From Caballeronia turbans (GTDB lineage Bacteria; Pseudomonadota; Gammaproteobacteria; Burkholderiales; Burkholderiaceae): a stretch of DNA of 64,000 nt. Under the pieces are notes generated by a model. The model was not told the origin of the DNA. It saw only the letters and a program-made list of their open reading frames with translations, and ran no database searches. Each line of letters starts with the position of its first letter. The first letter of the stretch is position 1. Positions 28,336-37,039 of this stretch are shown in pieces. The position numbers were made by a program, and so were the translations under genes. Location: positions 124,001 through 188,000 of the forward strand of contig FCOD02000012.1 in assembly GCA_001544655.2 (NCBI GenBank). The letters are read 5' to 3'.

Positions 28336-28530
28336 TCACGACAGCCGCCGCAACGCGAATGAACCCGCGCTGAGTTGATTGCGCAGAAAATCCACGGCCA
28401 CGCGCACTTTCGCAGATGCTGACGAACGCGCCGTCGATATGGCCCACACGTCGGCGGGACGCCAGTAGTCTGGCAAAATGCGCATCAGTTCGCCCGACTC
28501 GATACCTTCGTCCGTGGCGTTGCTTGGACT
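28336..28530 (-). pseudogene. LysR-type regulator, C-terminal fragment
   Basis: The end of a minus-strand frame reads IESGELMRILPDYWRPADVW, then AISTARSSASAKVRVAVDFL, the usual last 45 residues of LysR effector domains. Upstream in the frame the sequence becomes a His/Arg repeat, so the DNA-binding and most of the effector domain are missing. Confidence 0.6.
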
Positions 28531-28594
28531 CTCCGAATACAGGTCAACCCGGCACACGGTCATTCGGCACTGGGGCGAGTATTGCTCCATCCGC

Positions 28595-28618
28595 CGATGC
28601 CGATGCCGATGCCGATGC
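28595..28618. repeat. Hexanucleotide tandem repeat, four copies
   Basis: CGATGC repeated four times without mismatch. It lies between two gene fragments and encodes the HRHRHR stretch in the frame of the LysR relic. Could vary in copy number between strains. Confidence 0.7.
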
Positions 28619-28645
28619 TCGTCGAAGGCGACCGTTCTTTCGTAC

Positions 28646-28935
28646 CTATAGGGCAGCGCTACTGCCTGTTTGTGAGGGCGTATCGCCCAGCCATTGCAAG
28701 AATCCGCCCACATGCTGCGCCCACAGGTCGGGACGCGTCATGGTGAAATGTCCCGGCGACGACGATGTGCCCTGCTGCACGACGAACCGGCCCTGCTGAA
28801 GCGTCGGAACAAGTCTCTCGAGGACCTGTAGCGAGTCGGGATTGAACTCGTCGTCGGAAAAATTCAGGGCGAAGAGTTTTGCCTTGATCCTGGGAAGCGC
28901 TGGCTGGGGATCGTAGCTGAATGATGGGCGGCTAC
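28646..28935 (-). pseudogene. MetX-like alpha/beta hydrolase, C-terminal fragment
   Basis: On the minus strand one frame reads FSYDPQPALPRIKAKLFALN, FSDDEFNPDSLQVLERLVPT, FVVQQGTSSSPGHFTMTRPD and LWAQHVGGFLQWLGDT before a stop at 28646-28648. This is the C-terminal third of COG2021-type hydrolases, with the catalytic Asp (SDDEFNP) and His (GHFT). The front two thirds are missing. Confidence 0.7.
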
Positions 28936-29371
28936 AACTTGGGACCGACCGTTACGGCTGCGCAGATTCGAACGGCAGTTCAGGGTCGGCATCGGCCCCA
29001 GATGCTACTTCTGACATTGGAAGTAGCACCGAGACTCGCTGTTGGCAGAAGATCAGAGGACCAGCGCAGTCGTCAGCCTGGAAGCCAATGAAACGCCAAT
29101 CCGATCGCGCCAAGGATTAGGGCCATACCAGCAGAGAACGCGACGATTAGATCGACATAGGTTCGCCAAGCGGGCCTATATAAGTTGACGAGGATTGATT
29201 GCCCTAGTTTTCACTCGCCACTGGGAAAACGTCGCCGACGCGACAGGCGTCGCTTATCGTGGCTATGCGACAGACCGTCTCCGGATAGCGAAGGGATTGA
29301 GCGGGCGAGTCCAGCACGGCGAGTTCGCCGGCTCGCCGTCCCGACTCTGCTACAAGCATTCCTGTGCTTGC
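28936..29371. other. Intergenic with a short membrane-protein relic
   Basis: On the minus strand near 29083-29203 an open stretch without start codon reads VNLYRPAWRTYVDLIVAFSA, GMALILGAIGLAFHWLPG and a stop, which looks like one or two membrane helices of a lost gene. I cannot name it. The rest holds nothing recognisable. Confidence 0.3.
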
Positions 29372-30064
29372 TCAGGTAACGCGCACGAACTCTCCTTCGG
29401 CGAAGAACCACGCCGACATCGTCCGTGCCAGCTCGAGCACAACCTCCGCGTCGGTCCGGCCGGAGGACGCGCGCACGTGGAACGAATGATCTGCGTCGTC
29501 CACCACATGCAGCGTGGCGCGTGGCCCCAGCGTCTGAACGACCGACCTCAGCAGGTGAAGCTCGGCCAGCTTGTCGCGCGTGCCTTGCAGGAAGAGAATC
29601 GGTACCGTGACGTCCGCCAGGTGGTGTGCCCGCTCTACGCCGGGCGCGCCCGCCGGGTGCAGCGGGAACGCGACGAAAGCGAGGCCACGCACGCCCTCGA
29701 GCGGGGAGATGGCTTGGGCCTGGGACGTCATGCGGCCGCCGAACGACCTGCCGCCCGCGAAGAGCGGCAGGGCTGGCAGCCTCCGGCGCGCCTCTGCGAC
29801 GGCTGCCTGCACGGCAGCATGTGCCACGGCCGGCGAGTCCACCCGCTTGGAGCCCCGCTCCATGTACGGAAACTGGTAGCGCAATGTGGCGACATTGGCG
29901 GCCGCAAGCGCGTCGGCCAATGACGACATGCCGGTGTGCTGCATGCCCGCCCCGGCGCCGTGCGCGAAGACATACAGGGCTCGCGCGTCCTCCGGCACTC
30001 GGAGGAGCGCGGAGACCTTAGTGCCGTCGGGCAGTGCCAGGGAAAGCGATTCTGGGTCGTCCAT
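29372..30064 (-). CDS. KANL3/Tex30-type alpha/beta hydrolase
   Basis: 230 aa from the ATG at 30064; a longer upstream frame has no homology. The order of motifs is that of the COG3571-type hydrolases: LYVFAHGAGAGMQHTGMSSL near the start, TLRYQFPYMERGSKRVDSP, the nucleophile elbow AGGRSFGGRMTS, PILFLQGTRDKLAE with the acid residue, and VVDDADHSFHV with the catalytic His. The catalytic set is complete. Substrates are not known for the family. The ribosome binding site is weak and the gene stands alone. Confidence 0.85.
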   Translation of the reverse strand: MDDPESLSLALPDGTKVSALLRVPEDARALYVFAHGAGAGMQHTGMSSLADALAAANVATLRYQFPYMERGSKRVDSPAVAHAAVQAAVAEARRRLPALPLFAGGRSFGGRMTSQAQAISPLEGVRGLAFVAFPLHPAGAPGVERAHHLADVTVPILFLQGTRDKLAELHLLRSVVQTLGPRATLHVVDDADHSFHVRASSGRTDAEVVLELARTMSAWFFAEGEFVRVT

Positions 30065-30360
30065 CGTATTCAGGTCGTGTCGTTGTGGCCTTTGCGCCGA
30101 TTCTGCATCAATGAGGCATCGGGGATGGAGCGTGCGCCTATCGTGAACGGCGCCGCAGTCGCGATGTGTCGGTTGACGACCGCAAGCCCGACCTGTGGGC
30201 CGCAACGTCATCCGCGCTTTGAGACATCTGGGTATCAGCACGCCTGCATCATTGTCAGCAAGCTGTTGCGACACTGCAATCAGCGTTAAAGGAAGTTCAC
30301 GGCACCCCGCCGAAAAAGATGCTCAGGTGCATCGAGGAGGCGCGTCTCACCGGGATGCTC

Positions 30361-30868
30361 CAATGAATTCGGCTGTGATCAAAAGCTCAATCCGGAGGCC
30401 ACCGCATTGCCGCCATTGCGCGATTACGACCGGGTTTTCGGGCGGCGAGCGCGAGGGGGTGAGCACGTCGGAACGCGAACATCTTAAGGCGCTGGAGCGT
30501 GAAGTCAAGGAACTGCGCCGCCCCAACGAGATTCTGAAACTGGCGAGTGCGTTTTTCGCCCAGGCGGAGCTCGACCGCCGCCTGAAGTCCTGAAGGCCTT
30601 CATCGATCAGCATCGCGACACCTTCGGGGGTCGAGCCGATCTGCAAGGTCTTGCGGATTGCTCCGTCGGGCTACCGGCGCCATGCTGCGCAGCTTCGCGG
30701 GCGTCGCGCCGCTGCGCTCGTGCCATACGCGATGAACGCCTGCGGCCCGAGATCCAGCGTATCTGGCAAGCCAACATGCGTGTCTATGGAGCGGATAAAG
30801 TCTGGAAGCAGCTGAACCGAGAGCGTATCGCGGTGGCTCGCTGCACGGTCGAACGGCTCATGAAGCAG
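30361..30868 (+). mobile_element. IS3-family element remnant (orfA tail and frameshifted orfB start)
   Basis: From 30361 a frame ends in [20 protein letters not shown] and [20 protein letters not shown], the C-terminal coiled part of IS3 OrfA. orfB then begins KAFIDQHRDTFG, shifts frame at a GGGGG run near 30625-30629, and continues as DERLRPEIQRIWQANMRVYG, ADKVWKQLNRERIAVARCTV, ERLMKQ before stopping near 30868. The helix-turn-helix start of orfA and the DDE catalytic part of orfB are missing. No intact ends were recognised; the 300 bp upstream shows nothing else. Confidence 0.75.
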
Positions 30869-31039
30869 GTCGCTGTAGCCATGCATGCCCTCGGGAGATC
30901 CGGGGACCTTGATCTCGACGATCAGCAGGGTCAGCGCGATTGCGAAGACCGCGTCGCTGATTCCCTCGAAGCGGTCAAGTCCCCGCTCGGCACCGTGCGT
31001 TTCCGCGGCGGTAGATTGGTTAAGCCTACGTAGCGTCAT
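30869..31039 (-). pseudogene. TMEM175-family potassium channel gene, cut off by the IS3 remnant
   Basis: Starting from the ATG at 31039, preceded by AAGGAC, the frame reads MTLRRLNQSTAAETHGAERG, LDRFEGISDAVFAIALTLLI and VEIKVPGS, the first helix of bacterial TMEM175 (DUF1211) channels with its (F/I)SDAVFAIA signature. After about 57 residues it runs into the orfB sequence of the IS3 relic read backwards. The remaining five helices are lost. Confidence 0.72.
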
Positions 31040-31499
31040 GTAAGTCCTTTCGCACGCCGGAGCCGCTCCTCGCGGCACAGCACGCGTAATCTTTGTCGGA
31101 CAGTCTGACTTACAGTATGACGCTTTTGGCCGAAGCCAATCGGAAGCCCTCTACGCGTGTGCGTCGGACATCTCGCCAGGATCAAGAGTTTGAAAGGCGA
31201 GTGGCGTGCGAGCCATCGAACGATGGCGTTCGCATTTCGGTCAATCGTCAAACGGAGGATGAGTAAAGATGCGCCAAGACGACCAACGTCCGTCATAGAA
31301 CCGGGCCCGGTTACGCGTGCCAGCGTGGTGATTATTGGCCGCCACCGCAACTTACCCAGTGCTTGTCGAGTTGTCCCAGTCCCAACGGGACCATGAGAAC
31401 AAGGAGGCCGTAAAGTCCTGGTCTCAAGTTAGCGAGCGCCACCGTCAATGGAGCTGCGGCAAATAGCGTCCCGACGGTGTCCTTCGCGAGTCAAAGTGC
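31040..31499. other. Intergenic with a membrane-protein relic
   Basis: On the minus strand, 31332-31490 is open without a start codon and reads DTVGTLFAAAPLTVALANLR, PGLYGLLVLMVPLGLGQLDK and a stop, apparently the tail of a membrane protein. Family not recognised. Nothing else seen. Confidence 0.3.
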
Positions 31500-32510
31500 T
31501 TAAGGTCCCTGTCGACCCCCGCTTAACCGTCCTTCCCAGTCCTTCGTCTCGGTCAGGTATGCGTCCATCTCCTGCCAGAACTCATCGGAAGGGTTTTCAA
31601 AGAGGCGGGCGAAGGACTCGCTGAATTCATCAGCGGTCTTTGCGCCGAAAACGATCGTGCTTACCGCCGAATGCCGCAGCGGAAAGAGCAGGGCAGCGGT
31701 AGCCAGGCAGACGTGATGGCGCTGGCAAATACGTTCCAATTCTTCCGTTTGCAACAGGGCCGGTCGCGTCGCGGGGCGCATGTTGTAGAAGGCGTCGGGA
31801 CGGGAACCGGTCGCGAGAATCCCCGAATTGAATGGCGACGCCGCGATCCAGGCGATGCCGTTCTCGGCGCAGTGCTGCAGCAATGCGGTGCTGCCGGTGC
31901 GAAGCAACGAGTACTCTCCCGCCGGCATGACGACATCGACGCCGGCCAGTTCGGCGAAGTCCAGACAGGCCTGCCAGTCCATGCTGGCGACACCTATCGC
32001 GCCAACCACTTTTTCATCCTTGAGTCGCTGTAAGGCGGGAAACGCACCTTCGACGGCCGTCATGAGTTCCTCGCGATACGCCGTTCGGGCAAAACCGGGA
32101 TCGAGATCGTGAATAAAAACGGCATCGAGACGATCGACCTTCAGCCGCGACAGGCTGCGCTCGACCGATCGCAGCGTCGTATCGTACGTGTAGTCCAGGT
32201 AGAAGTCGCTACCACCTGGCAAGGAGCTTGCGCCAGGCTGGCTCAAGTACCTGCCGAGTTTGGTCGATACATACAGCTCGTCTCGCGGATACTCAGCCAG
32301 CGCCGCGCCGAGCCGCTGCTCGCTTTCACCGCCAAGATAAGCCGCTGAGGTATCGAAATATCGGACGCCGCTGGCCCACGCGGCATGAATCATGTCTGAG
32401 AACGCCTGCTCGCCCGCGGCGTTCGCGAGGCTGCCGGCTCCGACTCCCACCCGAGGAAACCGAACAGTTCCATTCGGCGTTGCAATTCTCGCGTTCATTA
32501 ATTTCGGCAT
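31500..32510 (-). CDS. Aldo/keto reductase (D-threo-aldose 1-dehydrogenase-like)
   Basis: 336 aa NAD(P)-dependent TIM-barrel oxidoreductase. The catalytic Asp and Tyr lie in YFDTSAAYLGGESEQRLGAA, the conserved Lys in LYVSTKLGRYL, and the His in AVFIHDLDPGF. The AKR sub-family resembles D-threo-aldose, L-fucose or pyridoxal dehydrogenases (VGVGAGSLAN at the start, AASPFNSGILATG later). It is the last gene of the minus-strand group downstream of the IclR regulator, 80 bp away. It could oxidise a sugar or aldehyde intermediate of this catabolic island; the actual substrate is unknown. Confidence 0.85.
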   Translation of the reverse strand: MPKLMNARIATPNGTVRFPRVGVGAGSLANAAGEQAFSDMIHAAWASGVRYFDTSAAYLGGESEQRLGAALAEYPRDELYVSTKLGRYLSQPGASSLPGGSDFYLDYTYDTTLRSVERSLSRLKVDRLDAVFIHDLDPGFARTAYREELMTAVEGAFPALQRLKDEKVVGAIGVASMDWQACLDFAELAGVDVVMPAGEYSLLRTGSTALLQHCAENGIAWIAASPFNSGILATGSRPDAFYNMRPATRPALLQTEELERICQRHHVCLATAALLFPLRHSAVSTIVFGAKTADEFSESFARLFENPSDEFWQEMDAYLTETKDWEGRLSGGRQGP

Positions 32511-32590
32511 CCTTTATAAAGTATTCACAGAATGGCATCAATATGGTGGCTGCCGCAAAGACGCTGGCCGCCGAAAATGCGTCGGCGAGC

Positions 32591-33382
32591 TTACCTGGTA
32601 TGTTCGTTTGCGGCGATGTAATCGCGGCGCACGCGTTCCGCGGAGGCCTTGAGAACGGCGACGGCCCGCGCGCCGACACGTTCCGAATAACGTACCGACG
32701 GAATCGCGACGTTCAGCGATCCAAGCGGAAAGCCCGACGATGACAACACCGGCACGCCCACGCCGACGATGCCCTGCGTGTATTCGTCGATCGAATAGGC
32801 GACCCCGGTCTGTCGGATGGTTTCGATCTGTGCGAGGAGCGCCTTCTTTGCTGTGATCGTCTTTGATGTGATGGCTTGCATCTTCACGGTCTTGATGTAC
32901 TCGCTGCGCATCTGATCCGGAAGAAAGGCGAGAATCACCTTTCCGCCCGACACAGCATAAAGCGGCGCAAGATCGCCGAGTCGCAGATGCGACACCAGCC
33001 GTTGCGGGCTGGTCACCGTCGCGGCGACTTCCACCTGGTCGCCCTTGAGCTGATTGAGCGCGCAGGACTCCAGCGTCTGTTGTGTAATCTCTGCCAGCAC
33101 CGGTTGCGCGCAGCTGACGAGCGAACGGCTATGGGTGGACTGCTGGGAAAGCCGGATCAGCGCTTCGCCAAGGCGATAACCCTTGGTGACAGGGACGAAT
33201 TCGACAAAGCCACGAGCCGTAAGGTTCTTGAGCAGCTTGGTCAGCGAACTCTTCGGTATGTCCAGCGCTTCCGCGATTTCCGCATGGGACATCTCGCGTC
33301 CCCATCGCGCGAGCAACTCGATCACGTCGAGCACCCGATCCGCCGACTTCACCACTCCATTCGATTCGTCTTCCAACAGCAT
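32591..33382 (-). CDS. IclR-family transcriptional regulator
   Basis: 263 aa. AGGAGCTGGAT precedes the ATG. Residues 8-70 are the winged helix-turn-helix (SADRVLDVIELLARWGREMS, HAEIAEALDIPKSSLTKLLK). The C-terminal effector domain shows LRLGDLAPLYAVSGGKVILA, YSIDEYTQGIVGVGVPVLSS and GSLNVAIPSVRY. IclR proteins commonly control aromatic-acid operons in response to a pathway compound. It lies within the minus-strand catabolic group, 37 bp behind the TIM-barrel gene, and is the likely controller of that group and perhaps of the divergent SDR/MHS genes. Confidence 0.9.
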   Translation of the reverse strand: MLLEDESNGVVKSADRVLDVIELLARWGREMSHAEIAEALDIPKSSLTKLLKNLTARGFVEFVPVTKGYRLGEALIRLSQQSTHSRSLVSCAQPVLAEITQQTLESCALNQLKGDQVEVAATVTSPQRLVSHLRLGDLAPLYAVSGGKVILAFLPDQMRSEYIKTVKMQAITSKTITAKKALLAQIETIRQTGVAYSIDEYTQGIVGVGVPVLSSSGFPLGSLNVAIPSVRYSERVGARAVAVLKASAERVRRDYIAANEHTR

Positions 33383-33418
33383 ATCCAGCTCCTGTTTACC
33401 TATGGAAACACCTTGGCG

Positions 33419-34228
33419 TCATGATACTGGACCAGCGAGGAACGTCCGCATCCGCGCTTGGATGTGTCTCGCCTGTTCGTCGAACGGCAGGCCACGTAGC
33501 GCGAGCGTCGGCGCCTCGACAGCGAGCGGAAGATCAGACCGCAGTTTCCACAGCAGTTCGCGCAGCGGTAATTCACCATCTCCGGGTAGCAGCCGGGCCG
33601 TTCTCGCTTCTTTTCTCCGCGCTTCGAGAGACTGCGGTGCGGCGCTCGGTGCATCGCAAATCTGGATGTATTCGATCAGCGCCGGGTCGATCGCATCGAT
33701 CTGCTCGCACGTTGCGCCCGAACGGAAGAATTGCAGTGCGTCAATCAGTATCCGCGCGTTCGGCTGTCCGCTGGATCGCACGAGCTCGAGCGCGTCGGCC
33801 GGCGTGCTGACCGCGCAGTACGTGATCGCTTCGAGTCCGACCGAAAGGCCGAAACCGTCCGCCGCCTCGCAGAGACGGCCGAAGTTGTCCCGCAGGCGAT
33901 CGCGTTCGGTGTCGTTGCCGACGCAGAGCACGTGCCGCGCACCGAGCGTACGACCCGCTTCGAGTGCGGGCAGTAGTGACGCGACATCCGTCTGCGGGCT
34001 CAGCCAGATGGCTTCGATATCCAGTAGCCTGACGCCGGTTGCGTCGAGTCGCGCGTGTAGCTCGCGGATGAGTGCGGGATTGTTCGCGACGTCCACGATC
34101 GCATCCGTAGCGGTAGGGGCGATCAGCCGCAAGCCGCAATACTCGAATCCCGCAGCGGCTGCCGCATCGACGAGTTGCAGCGGATGCGCGTCGAGGATGG
34201 TCAGATGATGCAGCGATAGTTCATGCAT
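33419..34228 (-). CDS. Sugar phosphate isomerase/epimerase-like TIM-barrel protein
   Basis: 269 aa protein of the AP-endonuclease-2 TIM-barrel family. Typical stretches are MHELSLHHLTILDAHPLQLV, AAAGFEYCGLRL, LLDIEAIWLSP, VGLEAITYCAVSTPADAL, ARILIDALQFFRSG, IEYIQICDAPSA and ARTARLLPGDGELPL. The Glu, Asp, His-like and Glu positions of the metal site are in VGLEAI, ILIDAL, IQICDA and AVEAPTL. Members include sugar epimerases and 3-dehydroshikimate dehydratases; the latter would fit an aromatic pathway, but the sequence does not decide it. Confidence 0.82.
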   Translation of the reverse strand: MHELSLHHLTILDAHPLQLVDAAAAAGFEYCGLRLIAPTATDAIVDVANNPALIRELHARLDATGVRLLDIEAIWLSPQTDVASLLPALEAGRTLGARHVLCVGNDTERDRLRDNFGRLCEAADGFGLSVGLEAITYCAVSTPADALELVRSSGQPNARILIDALQFFRSGATCEQIDAIDPALIEYIQICDAPSAAPQSLEARRKEARTARLLPGDGELPLRELLWKLRSDLPLAVEAPTLALRGLPFDEQARHIQARMRTFLAGPVS

Positions 34229-34273
34229 GAGAACGCGTCCGTAACATTAAAAATGGCTCGAGGCGCACAGCGA

Positions 34274-35140
34274 TCACTTCCGAGGCGGAAGCACGAAATC
34301 ATAGGCAAGCAGGGCGGTCGGGACTTCGACGCGGTGACCGGCCGGACTCAGGCCCGGTGCGAGCGGCGCCAGCGGCTCGATCAGTGCGTCCTTCACGCCG
34401 AACACGACGTCGGAATCCAGGTAGACGTCGCCGCTCACGAACACATGCGTAACGAGCGTCTGGAAGCCGGGAGCACTGACGCGAAAGTGCACGTGAGCCG
34501 GGCGGTACGGATGCCGCCCCTGCGCATCGAGCATGCGGCCAACCGGGCCGTCGTTCGGAACCGGATAGGCCGCAGGCACGATCGACCGATACCAGAACGA
34601 GCCGTCCGGATCGGTCAGGAAGCGCGCGCGCATGTGTAGCTCCGCCTTGCCCGCCGTCTTCTGCACGTCATAGAAGCCATGGCTGTCCGCGTGCCACGTC
34701 TCTACCCGTGCGCCCGCGATCGGATCTCCGCGCAGATCGCGTACGGTGCCTTCTACCAGCAGAGGGTCTCCCGGCTCGCCATCCGCGATTGAAGCGCCCA
34801 GCGGCAGCGTAGCCGCTTCTTCGACATAGAACGGACCGAGCACCGTGGTTTGCGTCGCGTCGCCCGGATAGCGATGATTGATCGCGTCCACGAGCATCGA
34901 TACACCGAGCGTGTCGGACAACAGAATGAACTCCTGCCGGGTGTCGGTGCACATCTGCCCAGTCTGCGTAAGAAAGCGAATCGCAGCGGCCCATTCGTTT
35001 TCGGTTGGCTCGATCTCCTTCACGAACGCATGCAGGTGACGAACCAGTGCGTCGCTGATTTTGTGCACGCGTTCGCTCTTGCTTCCCGCGAGACGCTCGA
35101 TGACCGCTGCGGTGATGTTGTCTTCGTTGAAATTGCGCAT
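34274..35140 (-). CDS. Intradiol ring-cleavage dioxygenase, hydroxyquinol 1,2-dioxygenase-like
   Basis: 288 aa from the ATG at 35140, preceded by GAGGAAAACGCG; a longer upstream frame overlaps the next gene. Non-haem Fe(III) enzyme that opens a catechol- or hydroxyquinol-type ring between the hydroxyls. The N-terminal helical dimer domain (RHLHAFVKEIEPTENEWAAA) is followed by the catalytic domain. Ligand positions are Tyr in ADSHGFYDVQK, Tyr in IVPAAYPVPNDGP, and two His in HPYRPAHVHFRVSAPG. It lies 10 bp from the maleylacetate reductase gene, which makes hydroxyquinol the best guess, giving maleylacetate as product. Confidence 0.88.
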   Translation of the reverse strand: MRNFNEDNITAAVIERLAGSKSERVHKISDALVRHLHAFVKEIEPTENEWAAAIRFLTQTGQMCTDTRQEFILLSDTLGVSMLVDAINHRYPGDATQTTVLGPFYVEEAATLPLGASIADGEPGDPLLVEGTVRDLRGDPIAGARVETWHADSHGFYDVQKTAGKAELHMRARFLTDPDGSFWYRSIVPAAYPVPNDGPVGRMLDAQGRHPYRPAHVHFRVSAPGFQTLVTHVFVSGDVYLDSDVVFGVKDALIEPLAPLAPGLSPAGHRVEVPTALLAYDFVLPPRK

Positions 35141-35150
35141 CGCGTTTTCC

Positions 35151-36236
35151 TCACAGCGAATCGGGTTGTGGTGCTGCGCCGCGCCATGCCCGTTCCAGCA
35201 TTGCCCTGATCGAGTCATGGTCCGGCGCGCGCGGATTCGCATAGGTTTCTCGCAGCACCAATTCGGCCGCACGCCCGATGCCTTCGTGCGGCATGCCGAT
35301 CTCGGCAAGAGACTGGGGAACGCGCAGCCTGGTGCCGAGCGCGTGCAGTCCGGTCCATGCGTCATCGGTGTCGAGCGCGCATGCGATGCGGCGCATTGCA
35401 TGCGGCGCCGCGCCAGCCTGGTAGGCGACGATGTGCGCAAGCATGATCGCATGCGTGTCGGCATGCGGCAGATCGAAAGTGCCGCCCAGTACGTGACACA
35501 CCTTATGATGCAGCGCCATGCCGACGGAGCCGAGGCAGGTTCCGCACAACCACGCGCCGTACTGGGCGCGGCTGCGCGCGTCACGACTGGCGGGATTGGC
35601 GAGGATCTCGGGCAGCGCGGTGGCGAGGGCCGCGATACCTTGTTCAGCCATGATCGACGTGACCGGATTGGCGTCTACGGCATAGAGCGCTTCCACCGCG
35701 TGAGCCATCGCGTTCAGACCGCTCGACGCCGACAAGCGCACGGGCAGCGTCAGGGTGAGTTCGACATCGTAGATCACGGCTTCCGGCAACACGTCGAGCG
35801 TACGACGCGTACGTTTCTCGCCGTCCTGCGTTTCGCCGATGATCGGCGTGACTTCAGAGCCGGCGTACGTAGTGGGCAGCGCGATTTGCGGCAGGCCGGT
35901 GCGCAGCGCAAGCGCTTTCGCGAGGCCGATCGCCGAGCCGCCGCCAACAGCGATCAGGGAGTCGGCGCCAGTCCCTTGGGCGACGGCGAGCGCACGCGAT
36001 GTCACGTTCCACGGCGTGTGCATCGCGGCCTCGGAGAAGACATGCACCTGTGCCTCGGAGAACAACGACGCGATGGCGTCGGCCAAGTCCTTCTGTTCCG
36101 GCGTGGAGATGATCAATGGACGCGTGCAGCCCAGTTGCCGGGCGACTTCAGGCGTTTCCCGACGCCTGCCCGCACCGAACAGTACGCGTGCCGGCAGCGC
36201 GTGGTAATCGAAGCGCATCGGCGAGACGTCCTCCAT
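35151..36236 (-). CDS. Maleylacetate reductase (iron-type alcohol dehydrogenase family)
   Basis: 361 aa from the ATG at 36236, which overlaps the stop of the upstream gene as TGATG; a GTG one codon earlier is possible. Converts maleylacetate to 3-oxoadipate with NAD(P)H. Blocks seen: VLFGAGRRRETPEVARQLG, DSLIAVGGGSAIGLAKALAL (nucleotide binding), ALPTTYAGSEVTPIIGET, SSGLNAMAHAVEALYA, GMALHHKVCHVLGGTFDLPH and ADTHAIMLAHIVAY, with the His residues of the family. The neighbouring intradiol dioxygenase would supply its substrate. Confidence 0.9.
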   Translation of the reverse strand: MEDVSPMRFDYHALPARVLFGAGRRRETPEVARQLGCTRPLIISTPEQKDLADAIASLFSEAQVHVFSEAAMHTPWNVTSRALAVAQGTGADSLIAVGGGSAIGLAKALALRTGLPQIALPTTYAGSEVTPIIGETQDGEKRTRRTLDVLPEAVIYDVELTLTLPVRLSASSGLNAMAHAVEALYAVDANPVTSIMAEQGIAALATALPEILANPASRDARSRAQYGAWLCGTCLGSVGMALHHKVCHVLGGTFDLPHADTHAIMLAHIVAYQAGAAPHAMRRIACALDTDDAWTGLHALGTRLRVPQSLAEIGMPHEGIGRAAELVLRETYANPRAPDHDSIRAMLERAWRGAAPQPDSL

Positions 36237-36835
36237 CACAGCGCTCCGTTCTGCAGATACTGGCGGCCGCGCGCATAGAGCGCTTCGACCTCCGGGCCGG
36301 TCAGCGTCGGCATGTCGCGTTTGACCTTGTAGCCGATGCGGGTCTGCATATACGCGAGATGCCGGTAGCCAGCGGGAAACTCGCGCAGCAGCGCCCCATC
36401 GAGAACGGGACGGGCGTCCGGCTCGACCGGATCAAGACGATCCTTTTCATAGATGGGCTGACGAAGCAACAGCAGCCATCGGTCTTCGACCTTCTCGAAG
36501 AAGTCATAGAAGCGGCCGGTGCACACGACGTCGCATAACGTGCCTTCGACTTCTCCACGCTGCGAAATGGTCATCTTGGTCTGAGCGATGGCACGCGAGC
36601 CGCTCACTTCGATCGACGTGCCGCCCAGAAAGTGCAGGATGCTCACGCCATTCGCCCAACCGGCCTTCGTCACTTCGATGAACTCGCGACCGCTTCCCTG
36701 AAACCACGTCGCCATCATACGGCCGTCCGGATGCCAGAGTGTCGCGAAACGCTCCCAGTCGCCCGCATCTCGCCACACCGCCCAGTTTTCGATCGTCTCA
36801 CGGATCGTCAATCGATCAATCATCGCCTGCTCCAT
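36236..36835 (-). CDS. SnoaL/NTF2-like protein of the aromatic operon
   Basis: 199 aa from the ATG at 36835 (GAGGACCGACAG upstream). A cone-shaped NTF2-like fold is suggested by IRETIENWAVWRDAGDWERF, ATLWHPDGRMMATWFQGSGR, and GTLCDVVCTGRFYDFFEKVE with DRWLLLLRQPIYEKDRL. Family members are isomerases, hydratases or small dehydratases, and the beta subunits of ring-hydroxylating dioxygenases share the fold. First gene of the minus-strand group and translationally coupled to maleylacetate reductase, so it probably acts on a ring-cleavage precursor or product. Exact reaction unknown. Confidence 0.75.
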   Translation of the reverse strand: MEQAMIDRLTIRETIENWAVWRDAGDWERFATLWHPDGRMMATWFQGSGREFIEVTKAGWANGVSILHFLGGTSIEVSGSRAIAQTKMTISQRGEVEGTLCDVVCTGRFYDFFEKVEDRWLLLLRQPIYEKDRLDPVEPDARPVLDGALLREFPAGYRHLAYMQTRIGYKVKRDMPTLTGPEVEALYARGRQYLQNGAL

Positions 36836-37039
36836 CTGTCGGTCCTCGATGTTCACACATAGGAATGAGTTTCCATGGTGGTGCTTAAGAGCACGCCAGG
36901 TCAAGCGGTTTTTGTCGCAAACCGGGACATTCCCTAGTTTGTTTCCCTATGTGAATGAATGTCGACATCACCGTTGACGGGCCGGATCCGTGTTTCTAGC
37001 ATGGGAACCAGGTTATGGACAGGAACAAAGGAAATGGAA
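36836..37039. promoter_or_regulatory. Divergent control region of the catabolic island
   Basis: About 200 bp between the minus-strand operon and the plus-strand SDR/MHS genes. It includes GTTTCCATGG and the near-matching GTTTCCCTATG (36860-36960), which could be part of an IclR-type operator, but I cannot define a palindrome with confidence. Confidence 0.3.
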
